From Lactuca virosa (lineage: Eukaryota > Streptophyta > Magnoliopsida > Asterales > Asteraceae), in assembly GCA_928212115.1 (NCBI GenBank), contig CAKMRJ010005634.1:122313108-122377107 (forward strand): DNA of 64,000 nucleotides, read 5' to 3'. Each line of letters begins with the position of its first letter. The first letter of the stretch is position 1. Positions 35,262-46,468 of this stretch are shown piece after piece. The translations under genes were made by a program, and so were the position numbers. The notes under the pieces are model-generated. The model saw nothing but the letters and a program-made list of their open reading frames with translations. It was not told the DNA's origin and ran no database searches.

Positions 35262-35342
<81 letters not shown>
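34082..35342. mobile_element. Foldback/MITE-like inverted repeat capped by TA microsatellites
   Basis: Sequence from 34188 (GAGTTCAGTTGAG) to 35260 (CAATTGAACTT) is an imperfect palindrome of about 1.07 kb centred near 34724. Matched blocks include ATTCGTTATTCACTTATAA (left) with TTATAAGTGAATAACGAAT (right), and AACATGTTTTCTTAAAT with ATTTAAGGAAACATGTT. Both ends run into long TA microsatellites (34098-34175 and 35263-35342); the left one is further flanked by TC and GA runs. There is no coding capacity. The layout resembles microsatellite-associated MITEs such as rice Micron. Confidence 0.8.
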
Positions 35343-35344
<2 letters not shown>

Positions 35345-36540
35345 CTTAGTAGACATGTTTTTGGATACATATATGGGGTTTATAGAGGACCTCCTACTTT
35401 AATAAAAGAAGATTATGATGAATTTAGAAACTTAAAAACTAATAGTTAATTGATTCGATTTGTAACTTTCAATTGTTGATATATATTTGTTAATATCTCA
35501 GTAAACTTCATGATTTAGAATTCTAATTGTTATATACCTACAACCACTTTTGTTTGTAGACAGAAGGATCCATAAACAATCTGAAATGAAAAAAAGTGCA
35601 TATATGGCTAGTCGTCACCGATGAGTACATACCCCTTGCTTCGCGAATCAATTTGGTGTGAGGCACTTGATAATTTCGATCAATTTAACAAAATTATTAC
35701 CATTACAACTCTAAGGTGAGGAACGCACTCAATGTTCTTGATTAAGGGGTTGTTTGGTATGATCTGAATTTTTAAAATCTAGTTTTTTTAAGAGGTATGG
35801 ATTTCTAAGATAGTCTTAATTTTTAAGATATGAATTTTTAACATGATGTTTGGTTGGAACCTCCGAATTAATGTGTTGAATGATAAAAATGATCGTTTTA
35901 CCCTTTTATATCAGTTCTTTCATTTACAACATTATACTTTCAATATTTTCCTTATTAAGAAGATAAGTAACGCTATAAAGTTGGTTAAAAAACCAAAAGT
36001 ATGTTTCTAAAGACGAATATGAACGTAAAAATGCTAAAAAAAATGGTATGTAATGCTTTAAATTGGGTTAAATATCAAAAGTCGCATTCTTAAAAATAAA
36101 TAAATAAAATTTTCTTAATGAAAGTAGGATGCTAACAATAAACATCATACCTTTGAAAAAAAATCCCATCAAACTAGGATGTTAGAATTGAACATAATAC
36201 TTATGAAATATTTTTTTCCATCAAAGCAGGATGTTAAACATTACACCCAATTTTACAAAAAAAAGTACAATTTAAACTAAACAACCTAATATTGTTTTAC
36301 AATTATTGGCCAATATTTGGGTCAACATCACACCCCATAATGAAATAATGTATCATTCAACATCTTCTCAATAGCCTCATCATCATGTCCACGTCTCCTC
36401 AACTGCAATAATTAATGAAATAATGTATATAATCATTTTAGTTCTTGAACATGTGAATGAAAAAATGTTGCCAATCTATAAACACACACAAACACAAACA
36501 CACATACACATACAAGACATCTTCATTTCAACATCAACTG
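35343..36540. other. Intergenic DNA, no gene seen
   Basis: AT-rich. A stretch from about 35748 (GGGGTTGTTTGGTATGATC) resembles the start of small hAT-type or CACTA-type elements, but I found no matching inverted end. No coding motif. Confidence 0.5.
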
Positions 36541-37064
36541 TAAAAAATGTTGCCTTCGAACATCCATCAAAACCCTAGTACCCTTTGAGAGTGATCCTTG
36601 AGCTTGAAAGTGACCTTCGTGGCCTTTCTGGAGTGTTTGCAAGAAGAAGAACTTGGTGAGCAAGCCTTGGACGTGGTTGAGCTTCAAGATCCTGAATATA
36701 CATCATCTTAGGAGGCTTTTGGAGGTAAAAAGCTCTTACCTTGTTAATCCTTTTGATACTTAGAGTTAGGGTTTGTTTATAAGCTCATTTTTGGTCCATG
36801 GATTCTCATTTGTGAGTTTGCGCAACTCCAGAAGCTTGTAATGCTAGATCTTAGTCCCTTTGGTGTGTTATAGTCATAAAAATGTTATCTTGATGGTTGT
36901 TATGGCACCAAGCATGAATATAGGTCCTTAAAGTGAGTCTTAATGGACAAAATGGGATGTTGGGCTCCCATAAGGCATGCAAAAGCATAAAGTTGCCAAA
37001 TTTATGCCCTAGGACCACTTAAATGACCGAGATCTGGAAGTTGACAAAGTGACTGCATGAATTA
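36541..37064 (+). repeat. LTR fragment, plus orientation
   Basis: Downstream part of a gypsy-type LTR. GGAGGTAAAAAGCTCTTACC (36720-36739) and ATGCTAGATCTTAGTCCC (36841-36858) match the same ordered blocks in LTR A (4500-4520 and 4621-4640). It lacks the TG start and the end, so it is truncated on both sides. Confidence 0.7.
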
Positions 37065-37607
37065 TGTAACGCCTGGTTCCTGGTATGTATTTAAAATCAT
37101 AATTTATTCATTTTTATAGGGCAACTTGACGAGTTGGTATCCCTAGACTCGTCGAGTAGAGATGTTGGGGACCACGGGTTTTGAGAAAACCTACTCGATA
37201 AGTTGGGAGGCCTCAACACGATAAGTAGGATAGCAGAGATGAAACCCTAATTTTTGGGGTTCGCAACCTATTTAAACACCTTAAGCTTTAGGTTTTGGCC
37301 TCATTTCCATCCTCAACTATGCTAACCCTAAATCTCGAAACCCTAAGACATTGTTAGTGATTGTGAGCCATTTTGGGCGTTCTTGGTGTGTGTTGAAGCT
37401 ATTAGAAGAAAGAGAAGATTTGAGACACAAGAAGGAGCGTATAGATCCAAAATCCTTGCCTCATCCACGACACTTTTCTGGTATAAAGCTTAAAACTTGC
37501 CTTGTAGTCATCTAGATCTCCATTTAAGTGTTCTTTGGCTTGTTTTGTCCAAATGAGATGGTTATTTATGGATTGGACATCCCTTATGGAAAACACTTCA
37601 GATCTAG
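37065..37607 (+). repeat. LTR G, 5' 543 bp, cut by element E
   Basis: Starts TGTAACGCCTGG. It has ACTCGTCGAGT variants (37130-37160, 37193-37228), the inverted telo-box/TATA-like module (37242-37276), then leader-like sequence as in LTR D. It is interrupted at 37607 by the start of element E. Confidence 0.8.
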
Positions 37608-40257
37608 TGTAACATTTCGTTTATTAAATAAACAAATAGATAAGATTAATAAATGAATAGTAGCCCTAAATCCGGAATAATTTAGCAAGGCGTTGGTTTT
37701 GGGGGCTAAAAAGTCATAATTGAGAGTTTGGGGGTTAAAATGTAACTTTCGGATTAATTTGTAAAGATCTTGAAGGTTGAGGGATGTTTAGTAAATTATG
37801 GGTTTAATTTGAAAAGGATTTTAGAAGTTAGGGTGTGTTTGGTAAATTATGGACTTATTATGAAAGGATTTTTGAAGGAAGGAGCTTAAGGGTAAATCTT
37901 CGATTTATATTGAAAACAAATCTTGTGAGGAGGGACTGAAGTTGGAAAATGGGGCACAAGTTTGGAAGGAACACGGGATCAACCCGGTATCCTTTTTTCC
38001 CTCCCATCCTCATGATTCAACCCTAACCCTAACATGTTCAATACAGCCGCCACCACCATGTGAGCCCTCTTAAGCGCCACCTCTCTTCCTCGTCCGATTT
38101 CCGATCAGACGAGACCGCCAAGCGGCTGCTTCGCCATCGAAACGCAACCCCTGCTGCCGGAATCGAAACATAACCCCTGATGTCGTGGGCAGCCGGATGA
38201 CCACCGAGACCGATCATTGGAGCTGTGTACGTCGCGGTGTGGTTCGTGAACGAAAGGGAAGCTCTCGGTAAGGAAAATCGCCACCCATCTATCCTTTTTC
38301 TTCGTTCTTTCTGTGGTTTGACGTCGTGTATGGCAGTTGTGATCGCCGGTGGCCTTGGGCCGTTGTTTCTGTTAACCTAGGTGTCATTGGCTACCAAGTG
38401 GGTGGCTGGGAGTGGTGGTTTCTCGTTGTGTTTTACGTATGTTGCTACTAGAACTCGTGAAGAATGTTGGCCGGAGGGTGAGGCGAACCACCATGACAGC
38501 CAACCATGGTAGCTGCCATTCTGCTACCCATTGCCGCCACCAGCCACCGTGAGAGGTGGTTGTGTATGTGTTTTGTGTGTGTGAAAGGGTACTTTATGTG
38601 TGTGAAGTTGTATATGCAGTTTTTGGCCGGAACACCCACCACCACCACCGTGAGGTGGTGGTTGTCGCCTTCTGCCGCCATCAGCCGCAGTGTTGGGTGG
38701 CAGTGTGCATTGCGTGTGATTGGATTGCTTTTGGGATGTTTGGACGTGATTTGGATTAGAATCATAACCACCACCACGAGGTGGTGGTCGCCGCCGTGAG
38801 CCGTCGTTTACCACAACTACCCAAGGTGGTAGTGGGTGGTGCCCGGCCTAATGAAACCCTAGTTGACCTAATGATACCCTATTGATCTAAAGACTTAGCT
38901 TTTGGGCCTAATTGGCATGTTTTGGGTTGGAAACCCTAATTAGGGTTTTGAAAACCCTAATCTTATAGATTTTAATTTGGACTTGTCGGGACCCACATTT
39001 TGGACCATTGGATTGGAATTATGAATTAAGCCCGACCACACTGTATGATTGACCTAGTAGATTGATGGACGTAATGGAATAAGTCCTCAATGGGTTAAGT
39101 GTTTCTAATTAACCCTAATCGTCATTTCATGTGAAAATCCTAATTGTGTTGGGTTTTGAGTTGGGCCTTTATGTTGGTCCTAGATGTGTGGTCTATTGAT
39201 GGGCCATCCAAGAACAAGTATATGGACTAGAATATTTGGATGGGCTTTAGGATAAGGCCCATGTGGGGGGTTTGGGCCCAATTTGGAAAATTGGGCCATA
39301 TGTTGGGCCTTGGTTGATTATTTGGCTTTTGGGCTTTCAAAGTGTGAAATTGGGCCTTGGTCTTGAACCACGCTAGGATAGGGGTAAAATGGTCCTTTTA
39401 CCCCAAGTGTGGATTTATGGATTATGCATTCAAACCCAAATGGTTAATTGGGTTTTTTTGATGTTGACAGTTCGGGGATCTGTCTGCCATCAACCAGAGA
39501 TTTACTCACAGGAATTCAACAGTGCGAGGTGAGTCTCCTCATTATTTGTATGGGTCGAAGGCACCAATGCCGGCCCATTTGGTTTATGTATGGTAGGAAG
39601 ACCCATTGGTTTATGTATGAAAGACCAGGAAGCGGCTCGTAGCACACTGTATGCTATTATATATAGTAGGAAGACCCGGGGGTTAGCCCTTGGCATTATG
39701 TATGAAAGACCAGGAGGCGGCTCCTGACACACAGTATGCTAAGTAGCCAAGTAGAGTACTTTGTATGCTAGTTGTCTCTGTGATTTCTTTCTTGGAAGAC
39801 CCGGAGGTGGCTCCTGGCACTTGTCTGTAAGACCCAGGGCGTGGCCCCCGGCTTGGCAAGAAAGACCACGTGGCGGCCCGTGGTATAACGGCAAGACTAT
39901 GTGCGGCACATAACATCTTATATGATTATGATTGATATGTATGGCTCACGTTTATGTATGGCATGTATGGATCAGTCAATATGTATGGTATGTGGTATTT
40001 GGGGAACTCACTAAGCTTCGTGATTATAGTTTGCAGTTTTGGTTTCAGGTACTTCCGGTAGCAAAGGGAAGAGCTCGGGATGATTGTAGTGCACACACCA
40101 TGATTTTTGCCTGGAATGTTTTTACTCTGATATATTTGACCGATGATTATGATGTTTTGAGATACAATGACTTATGATTTTATGTGATGATTTGATAACT
40201 ACAGTTTTATTAATAATTAAAAATGAATTTTTTGGTCTTGATTTTTGGGATGTTTCA
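37608..40257 (+). repeat. 5' LTR of element E (2650 bp)
   Basis: Starts TGTAACATTTCG and ends GGGATGTTTCA, directly before the primer site. It contains a GC-rich segment with CCACCACC/GGTGGTGG inverted repeats (38541-38850), AG/GTGAGT at 39537-39544, repeated GGAAGACCCGGAGG and GGCTCCTGGCAC-type units (39590-39900), the GGAACTCACTAAGC block (40002-40015) and TTTCAG/GTAC at 40043-40052. Confidence 0.88.
38541..38850. repeat. CCACCACC / GGTGGTGG inverted-repeat cluster in LTR E
   Basis: Three main inverted repeats, each with CCACCAC-rich left arm, GTGA or GA loop and GTGGTGG right arm, lie near 38541, 38636 and 38768. A weaker one lies near 38811-38842. They are spaced by about 100 bp of related sequence. 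Confidence 0.8.
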
Positions 40258-40260
40258 AGT

Positions 40261-40273
40261 TGGTATCAAAGCC
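40261..40273 (+). other. Primer-binding site of element E
   Basis: TGGTATCAAAGCC follows the LTR by three bases. It differs at one base from TGGTATCAGAGCC of element B, a G-to-A change. Confidence 0.85.
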
Positions 40274-41007
40274 TTGGTTTGAGGGATTCAGGCACCCTCT
40301 CGGGCGTGTCTGAACTCAAACTGAGGACTTGGTATAAATTTTTTAAAAGAAAAACCATTTTACTAAAAGGATTTTGAAAAGAGAAAAGGGTGTGGTGCAT
40401 GCAACCAGCCGAGCTCAAGTAAGTTCTCCCAAATTACCCATACAAGTTGTTATGTTATAATTATGAGAACTGCATGCTAGTTAGGGCTAAGGATCTAGGA
40501 AGGATGTCGTATATGCCTGCTGTATGAGCTTCATGAACTGGATGATAGTACTGATTAGTCAGTGATATGATGGCCTGATAGGGATATGCTTGATTATGTT
40601 TACTCAATGCTCGAATGCTGCTTCCTTTGTGCTTTTAGGGGTCCTAGTTATCTTTAATTAACTAGTAAACGAATATGTTAAGTTACATATCACGAGGACT
40701 GAATAATTTCAGAAGGTTAGGTTTATCCCTATTTCGCAACTCTCATCTGAGTCTAACCTTTGTAGGGTAGGACCTCTCATTCGAAGAATTATCTAGTCTT
40801 AGTGATATGTAATGGTATTCGCGAGCTAGTTAGGGGAGATAAAATGGACTTCTTATGCAGCTGATGGTGGAGATTGGGTTGGTGATTACCCTAAGGCAAG
40901 CCTAGGATGAGATTAGCAGGAGTAGTAGTAGTGAAAGGGACTTGGTGAAGTCAAAGCAGTTCTGGAGGAAAGTACGGATAGATGTGGAAGGTAGTATGGG
41001 CCCATAC

Positions 41008-41813
41008 TGTTGGATTAGTGTCTAAGTCCATAACTATTTTGGTATGTACTTGACCCGATTGTGAGCATGGTCCTTTTGGGTTGCCTTCATCAAAGCAACT
41101 TGATAGGATGATTTGTGGAGAAAGAGATTAATTATGATTTATTAATATATTATGTGAATAATATATTATAAGAGAAATCATATTGTTTAATTAATATTAG
41201 TCAAGAATTAATAAGAATTAATTTTGTGGCTAAAAGACATTAATTAAATAAAGGGGACTAGAACTGTCAATTGTGTGATAGTTGGATATTGGGCTAATGG
41301 ACTCCATAAAGGATGGAGTGGACGAAATCTATGGGAAAACCCATGAGAATTCGTCCAAGGCCTCTAAGGAGGGAGTCCATAGGCTGCTTAGGGCCTAAGC
41401 AGCCACATTAGGGTTTCCTAGTTCAAAACCCTAATGACCTCACTATATAATGACCCATAGGGCACCCAAAAACGTGGCTAAGTGTTCCTTAGGGTTTCTT
41501 GGACGTTTTTGGTGCATCCTTCTCTTCTCCTAAGTCATCCTCTTTCTCTTGGTGTTTGTGAGCCATTAGATGTGTGACATTTGTGACACTAAGTTTTCAG
41601 AAGCCAATTACAAGGAGGATTTGAGATTGTTATTGCTACATAACAATCAAGGTAAGATCTAAACTCTATTCTTATGTTAATATCGATTATCACTTGCTAG
41701 ATCTAGGGTTTATGGCTTTGGATGATTATTGCATGTTCATTAGACAAACTAGATCCAAAGCTTTAGGGTTTGCATGTACACCATATGAATGATGTAGTGC
41801 TCAAAACCGATCA
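41008..41813 (+). repeat. 5' LTR of element H (806 bp)
   Basis: Starts TGTTGGATTAG and ends AAAACCGATCA. A CACTATATAATGACCC box at about 41442-41457 follows an AAACCCTAATG motif and is the probable core promoter. The LTR matches the K LTR in GTCCATAACTAT, TACTTGACCCG and GCATGTACACCATA. Confidence 0.88.
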
Positions 41814-41814
41814 G

Positions 41815-41827
41815 TGGTATCAGAGCC
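41815..41827 (+). other. Primer-binding site of element H
   Basis: TGGTATCAGAGCC, initiator Met tRNA type, begins two bases after the LTR. Confidence 0.9.
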
Positions 41828-41904
41828 TAGGCTGTTTGTTTGATGTATTTGATGCTTAATTGTTCATTGCTTGCTTAAAAATCGATTTTTTGGGTTTCTG
41901 ACTA

Positions 41905-41983
41905 GCAGACTCGCCGAGTCCATGAATGGACTCGACGAGTAGGTCCTACTCGACGAGTTCCATTGTGGACTCGACGAGTCCAA
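41905..41983. repeat. Four ACTCGACGAGT palindromes in the leader of H
   Basis: GACTCGCCGAGTC, GGACTCGACGAGT, TACTCGACGAGTT and GGACTCGACGAGTC lie within 75 bp, about 80 bp after the primer site. The same palindrome fills gypsy-type LTRs D, F and G. Confidence 0.9.
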
Positions 41984-43329
41984 AGGTCTGTTGCCGAATT
42001 TTTTGTTTTTCCTGCCAGATTTTGTTGAGGATTACTTCCAAAACTCGTTTTTCTTGCCTAAATCTGATTTTTTATGTTTGGAATGGTTATCTTCATCAAA
42101 ATTGATGGATTTGGTTATTTTTGGATAATATATGATTATTATTAGTCATATATTTAACCTAGTAAGTTTGAAAAGTTTCAATTTACACCCTTGAGGTTTT
42201 ATAATTTAAATTTGAACTTAAATGTTATAGTTTTTGAAATTTAAATAATTTAAACCCAAATGTTTTGAAAGGTTTCAAAACTTGTCCTCAAGTTTTGGAA
42301 TTTAAATTTTTGATTAGAAGTTTAATTTTTTGAAAATTTTAAATTCTAAAACCCTAAGTTTTGAAAAGTTTATATTACACCCTTAAGGTTTTATTAAGTT
42401 AATTAAAGGTATAATTAAAAGAGATTTAATAAATCCAAAATGATATGGTTTATATTTAATTAAATTAAAAGTGTAATTTATAAAATTAAACCACCTAGTA
42501 TTTTAAAAGTGTAAAATACACTCCTATACTATATATAACATTAAAAGTCTAATATTATATATGTATAACTTAAACTGATAGTCTTACCGTTAGTAGGCCT
42601 CATTCAGGAAGCCAATCTATAAGGGAGTATAAGGTTATGGCCTATAAAATGGCCGTTTAATGGGTGTCCACTCTCACCCACCGCTTCCTTGATTGGTGGA
42701 GGGTCGTTAGCCGAACGGGTAGGATAGGGCAAACCCTTTCCATTAAAAGTATAATGAAATATAAAGTAACTAAATGTTTACAAAATTCCCAATCTTAGTT
42801 ACTTTAGGCAAAAGTGAATTTGATGCAATTCCATGAAATTACACTTTGTACCCTTGCTAAGACATCAGTGGAGCGTGTGTGGTTAACCGGCACACTAAAT
42901 GGGCTCTAAGCAACGGTGGCAAAGGGTGACTCGATGTTTGTCATAGATCGATGGAGCGTGTGTGCCTAACCGGCACGTCGATTAGGTGACTGTAACATTG
43001 GGGGCACCATGTAAGTTTGCATGGTTATTCACACCCTGTTTTGTGATCCTCGGCATCCCAGTCACAAATCGAGGGGCATATCGAGATTTAAACAAGTCAT
43101 TGAAAAGTTCAATGAATCTCAAAGGATCTAGGAGTTTTCAATACATTTAAAACTTAATCTCTTTTTCGTTTTTCATGGTGGAAAATTAGTGAATCGTCAT
43201 TCACTTACCTTCAAATGTTCTGCAATTTGGATTACGGCATCTCTCTTCCAAGTTGTAGAATATTGTGTTGGGTCCTAGCCTTAATATCTCATTTGGGTAT
43301 TTTATTAAGGACTCAATCAATCAACTAAC
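41984..43329 (+). other. Leader of element H, non-coding
   Basis: AT-rich sequence with repeated TTTTGAAA/AATTTAAA motifs, then a segment (42850-42985) with two related GGAGCGTGTGTG(G/C)(T/C)TAACCGGCAC motifs. No gag motif before about 43360. Confidence 0.6.
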
Positions 43330-43359
43330 TTGAATTTTCTCCCGTTTTGTAGATGTGAA

Positions 43360-44040
43360 AGTATGACAACTATGGTCTTTCCAAATTCCTTGGAACAAGC
43401 TTTCCACATGAAGATGATATTCAACGATTCGATCGAGGAACAAGAGATCATGCTTCACTTCCTCCACCTCCTCCTATTGTTCTTCCTAACCCACAAGTTC
43501 AAAGGCTTGAAAAGTTCAAGCTCTCTCAAGCCCTTTTGGCAACTAAACATGAAGAAGGAAAGTCAGTGTGTGCACACGTCTTAGAGATGAAGTCACACAC
43601 TGATAGGTTAAGAATGTTAGGAGTCGTTGTCTGTGAGAAGATGTCTGTTGACTGGGTTCTTCAATCGCTTCCTAACACATATAGTGAGTTCGTAAGAGAG
43701 TACTATATGATAGACCACGACGTGACCCTCATCGATCTCACCTATTTTCTTGTTACTGCTGAATCAGCAATGATTTGGCGCACTGGAGAAGAAAATTTGG
43801 TTGGTGGTTCTGCCTTCCAAACCTCTATGGACATAGGCAATGGCAACGAAAGGCATGCCATGGTCGAAAAGTTTGATCATAAGAGAAAGGAAAAGTCTAA
43901 AGTAGTTATGTGTGCTGTTCCAAAATAGTCAATTTGATTTTATTGCCAAGAGAAGGGGCATTGGAGACGAAGTTGCCCTGTCTACCTGAGAGATCTAAGA
44001 GATGGGAGAGTCAAGACGTCTGACTCTACTTCAGGTAAAA
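43360..44040 (+). pseudogene. Element H gag (copia type), decayed
   Basis: In changing frames the sequence gives a copia-type gag. After a frame change at about 43535, KHEEGKSVCAHVLEMKSHTD (from 43546), then LPNTYSEFVREYYM (near 43669) fit the UBN2/Retrotran_gag family. The zinc knuckle reads FYCQEKGHWRRSCP (43939-43981), with the codon before FYC changed from a likely TGC to TGA, losing one zinc ligand. A conserved tail YLRDLRDGRVK follows. Gag would form the particle and bind RNA. No protease follows; the sequence after 44040 is non-coding. Confidence 0.85.
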
Positions 44041-44830
44041 TCCATTAACTAACTCTATAAGTTCCTATTTTTTATTCTTGATACATTATGTGATAAAATT
44101 ACATGTTTTGTAGAATCGAGGAAAAGAAATGAAGCTTAAAGGAAGAAGTGAGATGAGTCTGATCGCGAAGAAATGGATTTTGATCGTGTGGATTCGAAGA
44201 TCGGATTTTAAGTTGATCCTTTAGAGTTAGGATAGATTGCTAAGAAATGTAATAGCATAGTTTTTCAATTGAGTTGCGTTGCAAGGACAAATTTTTTCCG
44301 CAATAAAATAAATTTTGATTTTGTCTTATTTATTTATCCTTGCAATGACAGGTATGAAAATTTGATGTTTGTGTATTTTTATTTATAGCAATGTTGAAAT
44401 GGATGTGATTCTTAGTTATGTTATTTATGGTAGTGTCATAATTTTTCTAAGTAAGGAAAGATTTCCATCGCCCAAGTTTCAATTGGACAGAAACTTGGAA
44501 TCTTACAACTTGTATTGTGTGATGTATGGAAATCTTAGTAAATAAGTAATTAAGATTAATTCCTTGTTCACATAAGTATGTGAGTCAAGTGAAGGACTAA
44601 AGGAACTAGTACACAATGTTGTGCACTAGTCAAGTCCACCATAAATAATAATAACATTATTCGTCATGATTTACTAAAGGTCTAGTAAATGTGGTTATAC
44701 TTACAAGATTAAGTGTAATTCTGAATCATTGAAAAGTTTCAATGAATGGCAGAACGAATAAGTAGAATCAATGAAGGCAGAAAGATAAAAAGTTTCTCCA
44801 ATCTAAGAAGAAGGGAGAGTACTTTTGTAT
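44041..44830 (+). other. Post-gag non-coding region of element H
   Basis: Shares ordered blocks with the minus strand of element K (63900 down to about 63100): CTTAAAGGAAG, then TCTGATCGCGAAG; AAGTTTCAATTGGAC; GTGAGTCAAGTGAAGGACTA; ATGGTTATACTTACAAG in K as GTGGTTATACTTACAAG in H; and GGGAGAGTACTTT. It ends abruptly at 44830 in the insertion of element M. The likely duplication is TGTAT or a variant; the other side is not in the window. Confidence 0.85.
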
Positions 44831-45142
44831 TGTTAGAACAAAGTTCTATTAGGATCGATAGATTCTATGCAGGCAAACAATTAAGTACGTAATTATGAAC
44901 ACAAGAATGGCTTTAAAGATGTCGTATGATTAAAACTTTAACACCTCAGAAGAGCTCGATTAAGAACTTCGACTGTAGAGGTGTTTAGGGTTACAAAACA
45001 ATAATAATGATAATCAAGAACGTATCAAATGCATACATGCATGTACTATTTATAGTTTAACCCTAATAGATAATCACGGATGGACAGGCCCAATCCGGAT
45101 ATACAAAACAAGCCCATGACGCAACATAATAATACCCCAACA
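44831..45142 (-). repeat. 3' LTR of element M (312 bp)
   Basis: Plus strand begins TGTTAGAACAAAG and ends ATACCCCAACA, so the minus-strand LTR runs TGTTGGGG...CTAACA. A CTATAAATAG box on the minus strand lies at 45050-45059. It is short for SIRE elements, whose LTRs are often about 1 kb, so it may be a truncated variant. The boundaries are supported by the polypurine tract on one side and homology of H to K on the other. Confidence 0.8.
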
Positions 45143-45157
45143 ATCTCCCCCTTTGTG
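45143..45157 (-). promoter_or_regulatory. Polypurine tract of element M
   Basis: Minus strand CACAAAGGGGGAGAT directly precedes the LTR start TGTTGGGG. Confidence 0.9.
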
Positions 45158-45174
45158 TCAATGGAGCCGAAAGC

Positions 45175-46468
45175 TCAGTTCGGTTGAGCTATAGAAGACT
45201 TCTTGATTGTCTTGAACACCTTCGGTATGATGGCCAATAGATGATGACGAAAAGTAATGTACCACCGAAGCATGTCCGTGAAGTTCTTCTTGTCTGCATC
45301 AGAATTCCGCTTGCACCAATGGATGATACTGATAATGTGCTCTAAGCAGTCTGTTGAGAATAGATGTTTGTCAACAAGAGCGAACAGAAAATGATTGGCT
45401 TCGCCTCTTGTGAACATTACAGTAAGATGTGTAGAATCAATCTGGCCCATTCTCATTTTATTCACATCTCCTGGTTTCATTGTTGGCTTTACAGTCGGTT
45501 TCTTATTCATCACTTTTTCTATCTCCTGATCATAGCAGCAACCTCATGGATGTAAGAGGCCAACATCCTCTTCAAATGATCCAGTATCGGCTCATATTCT
45601 TTCGGATTGGTGAGCAGAATGTTAAACAACAGAATCCAATCACGAGGATTCAAATTTGGAAGATCTGCCAGGGAAATAACCGACACAAAGTTTGCTGATC
45701 TTCGGGTGATTTTGAAACTAACATTTATGAACTTCCCGGCAGGCGAAGGTTTTAGTACTTTGACAGTAACAATCTTCTGTGCACTCCACGTCAAGTACTG
45801 AGGTTGACCAAACTTCAGATAAAGTTGATAAGCTCACGACCAACTTTAGGATGAGGGAAAGGAACTTCAACAGTCGAATCAAAACAATGAAATGTGAATG
45901 CCTTCCGTGTTATCGGCATATCGAACTGTGAATCCTTTGAATTATCACAATCAAAAGAAGCGACAGGTTCCAGCCAGTAGACGCTTGGAAACTCTATTGC
46001 CTCCTTGATGAGCGTTTCTCTTGTCCAGAGAGGAAACAAGGCTTTTTTGCAGTTTAAGGCATCTTGTTCTTCCTTTTTCCTCCTTTCCCTTTCCTCAGCC
46101 TCCTTCGCAACCCTTAAGGTTTCATCCAATTCTCTGTTCCTTTTCTTTGTTTTTAGGACCTCAGCAATTGTCTCTCCTTCTTCTTCATCACTGTCATCAT
46201 CAATTCCCTTCTTTTTATCCTGGTTCCCGGAACCCGAAGCTTCATTACCCTTCGGTTCGGTTCTAACTGTGACTTTCGGTTGAGCAGATTCGGTTTTCAC
46301 AGTAACCTTCGGTTGAGCACCTTCTCCCCCTTGTTTTGGAGGTACGAATCTCTCCAAAACATCCTTCATTTCATGTAACATTGCAAGGGCAGGAAGAAGT
46401 TTTGAAGTTAGATGATTCCTTATAGTGAGAGTAAGGATAGGATCATGAGAACCAATAAGGTTGGTAAG
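45175..46468 (-). pseudogene. Element M extra (env-like) ORF, C-terminal part
   Basis: Continues the ORF that is broken by LTR I. The minus-strand frame 46474-45815 includes NLIGSHDPILTLTIRNHLTS, an acidic/basic stretch with DDDSDEEEGE, and a charged helix EAEERERRKKEEQD. A one-base shift near 45817 leads to 45794-45519 (ADLPNLNPRDWILLF), and after a stop to 45513-45175. The charged, coiled-coil-prone character continues that of the N-terminal part. No transmembrane segment typical of an envelope is evident. Function unknown. Confidence 0.8.

Larger units (their letters stand above)
37608..41007 (+). mobile_element. Gypsy-type element E: 5' LTR, primer site and leader
   Basis: A 2650-bp LTR (37608-40257) is followed by a primer-binding site and about 740 bp of internal leader. 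The leader is cut by insertion of element H after CCCATAC. The rest of E is not seen in the window. The leader includes a block at about 40971-41007 (GGAAAGTACGGATAGATGTG, then GTAGTATGGGCCCATAC) shared with elements B and J. No coding domain is present in what remains. Confidence 0.85.
41008..44830 (+). mobile_element. Copia-like non-autonomous element H (5' part)
   Basis: It comprises a 5' LTR (41008-41813), primer site, a 1.5-kb leader, a decayed gag and a non-coding region ending at the insertion of element M at 44830. Its LTR start TGTTGGATTAGTGTCTAAG and its gag-to-non-coding sequence are collinear with the minus-strand element K at the right end of the window. The two are therefore one family. 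K shows that the family has about 3.8 kb between gag and the polypurine tract without recognisable pol. Confidence 0.85.

Noticed and set aside
35216..35449. Open frame with an isoleucine-tyrosine run
   Set aside because: It is a translation of the TA microsatellite.
35748..35900. Possible hAT or CACTA small element beginning GGGGTTGTTTGG
   Set aside because: No matching inverted terminal repeat or target duplication was found.
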